From the NCBI GenBank assembly GCA_019347575.1, contig JAHWKY010000012.1, positions 1 through 34,647 on the forward strand: a DNA stretch of 34,647 nucleotides. The letters are read 5' to 3'. Position 1 is the stretch's first letter. Every line of letters starts with the position of its first letter. This document shows, in pieces, positions 34,089 through 34,647 of this stretch. The DNA is from Actinomycetota bacterium (GTDB taxonomy: Bacteria; Actinomycetota; Nitriliruptoria; Nitriliruptorales; Nitriliruptoraceae). Under the pieces are notes generated by a model. That model was not told the origin of the DNA, did not search any database, and saw only the letters and a program-made list of their open reading frames with translations. The translations under genes and the position numbers were made by a program.

Positions 34089-34647
34089 ATGCCCCAACTG
34101 ACGCCCCACCTGTGGTTCGACAACCAGGCCGTCGAGGCGGCCGAGTTCTACGTGGACACGTTCCCGGACTCGAAGATCACCGACGTGACGGTGCTCCACG
34201 ACACCCCTTCGGGAGACGCCGAATCGGTCTCGTTCGAGCTGTTCGGCCAGCCGTTCATGGCCATCAGCGCGGGACCGCTGTTCACGTTCAACCCGTCCAT
34301 CTCGTTCCTCGTCGCCTGCCACTCGATCGAGGAGGTCGACGCGTTCTGGGATCGGCTCGCCGAGGGCGGCACACCCCTCATGGAGCTGGGCTCGTACCCG
34401 TTCAGCGACCGCTACGGCTGGGTCGAGGATCGCTACGGGCTGTCCTGGCAGGTCATGTACGACGCCGCGGGCCAGGCCGGCCGGCGCATCACCCCCACGC
34501 TGATGTTCACCGGCGACGTGAGCGGCAAGGCGGAGGAGGCCATCACCTTCTACGCGTCGCTGTTCCCGGACTCCGAGGTCGGCGACATCGCGAGGTACGG
34601 GGACGACGAGGAGCCGGACGCCGAAGGCACGGTGAAGTTCGCCGGCT
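34089..34647 (+). CDS. PhnB-like VOC protein, C-terminus off window
   Basis: At least 186 codons from the ATG at 34089, with GGAGGAAG upstream; no stop before the window edge. Begins [35 protein letters not shown], then [42 protein letters not shown], typical of PhnB / 3-demethylubiquinone-9-methyltransferase-like VOC proteins. A second unit then starts, [39 protein letters not shown], so it is a tandem two-unit member (about 300 residues expected). Function generally unknown. Confidence 0.92.
   Translation, partial: MPQLTPHLWFDNQAVEAAEFYVDTFPDSKITDVTVLHDTPSGDAESVSFELFGQPFMAISAGPLFTFNPSISFLVACHSIEEVDAFWDRLAEGGTPLMELGSYPFSDRYGWVEDRYGLSWQVMYDAAGQAGRRITPTLMFTGDVSGKAEEAITFYASLFPDSEVGDIARYGDDEEPDAEGTVKFAG

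Overview
The window is GC-rich (about 70% by eye) and densely coded on both strands, with many GTG and some TTG starts. It looks chromosomal and actinobacterial. Supporting signs are an F420-type LLM oxidoreductase, two ECF sigma factors with C-terminal extensions (an ECF42/DGPF pair and a SigX5/SigG type), an LPxTG-like wall-sorting tail, a DtxR/IdeR-like iron box, a SNF2 helicase and many small VOC, YCII, SRPBCC and DUF proteins. A deep-branching lineage such as Nitriliruptoria is a guess. I saw no tRNA, rRNA, CRISPR array, transposase or phage integrase.

Layout. 1-3.3 kb: a decarboxylase fused in frame to the C-terminal part of a GH15 glucoamylase, a membrane protein, and KptA next to a tiny Cys-rich protein. 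3.3-7.2 kb: a SNF2 ATPase and an RG-rich basic protein in one operon. 7.5-10.05 kb: small enzymes, among them a GNAT whose start codon lies in a tandem 65-bp repeat. 10.1-12.5 kb: a contractile-injection-type tail sheath gene, divergent from a small protein with the LQRTAGNRAV motif and an RNase A-like tail. 12.5-15.2 kb: LLM oxidoreductase, then DGPF protein and ECF42 sigma. 15.3-19.2 kb: a glycolipid-binding-domain protein, a Tat-exported amidase with an LPVTG tail in the overlapping frame, and three DsrE-family subunits. 19.2-23.3 kb: a membrane protein, a frameshifted methyltransferase, an internally deleted alcohol dehydrogenase and a lipoprotein. 23.4-27.8 kb: an ADP-ribosylglycohydrolase/phosphatase fusion, an ACT protein, an alpha/beta hydrolase, a Cys-rich copper-binding protein and a DUF6010 protein. 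27.9-34.6 kb: an MFS exporter behind a MerR/SoxR-type promoter, two membrane proteins, TfoX and SRPBCC proteins, a SigX5 sigma factor behind an iron box, a STAS protein and a partial PhnB-like VOC protein.

Most interesting points: the lone sheath/toxin pair; two 55-nt nested palindromes 5.1 kb apart that keep architecture while the inner stem changes; the tandem repeat that supplies a Shine-Dalgarno hairpin and ATGA-coupled mini-ORFs in front of a GNAT gene; the amidase/LPVTG overlap; and five genes that look rearranged or frame-disrupted (decarboxylase-GH15 chimera, methyltransferase, alcohol dehydrogenase, helicase 5' end, amidase tail). The disrupted genes could be real or could be sequencing or assembly artefacts, and raw reads would decide.
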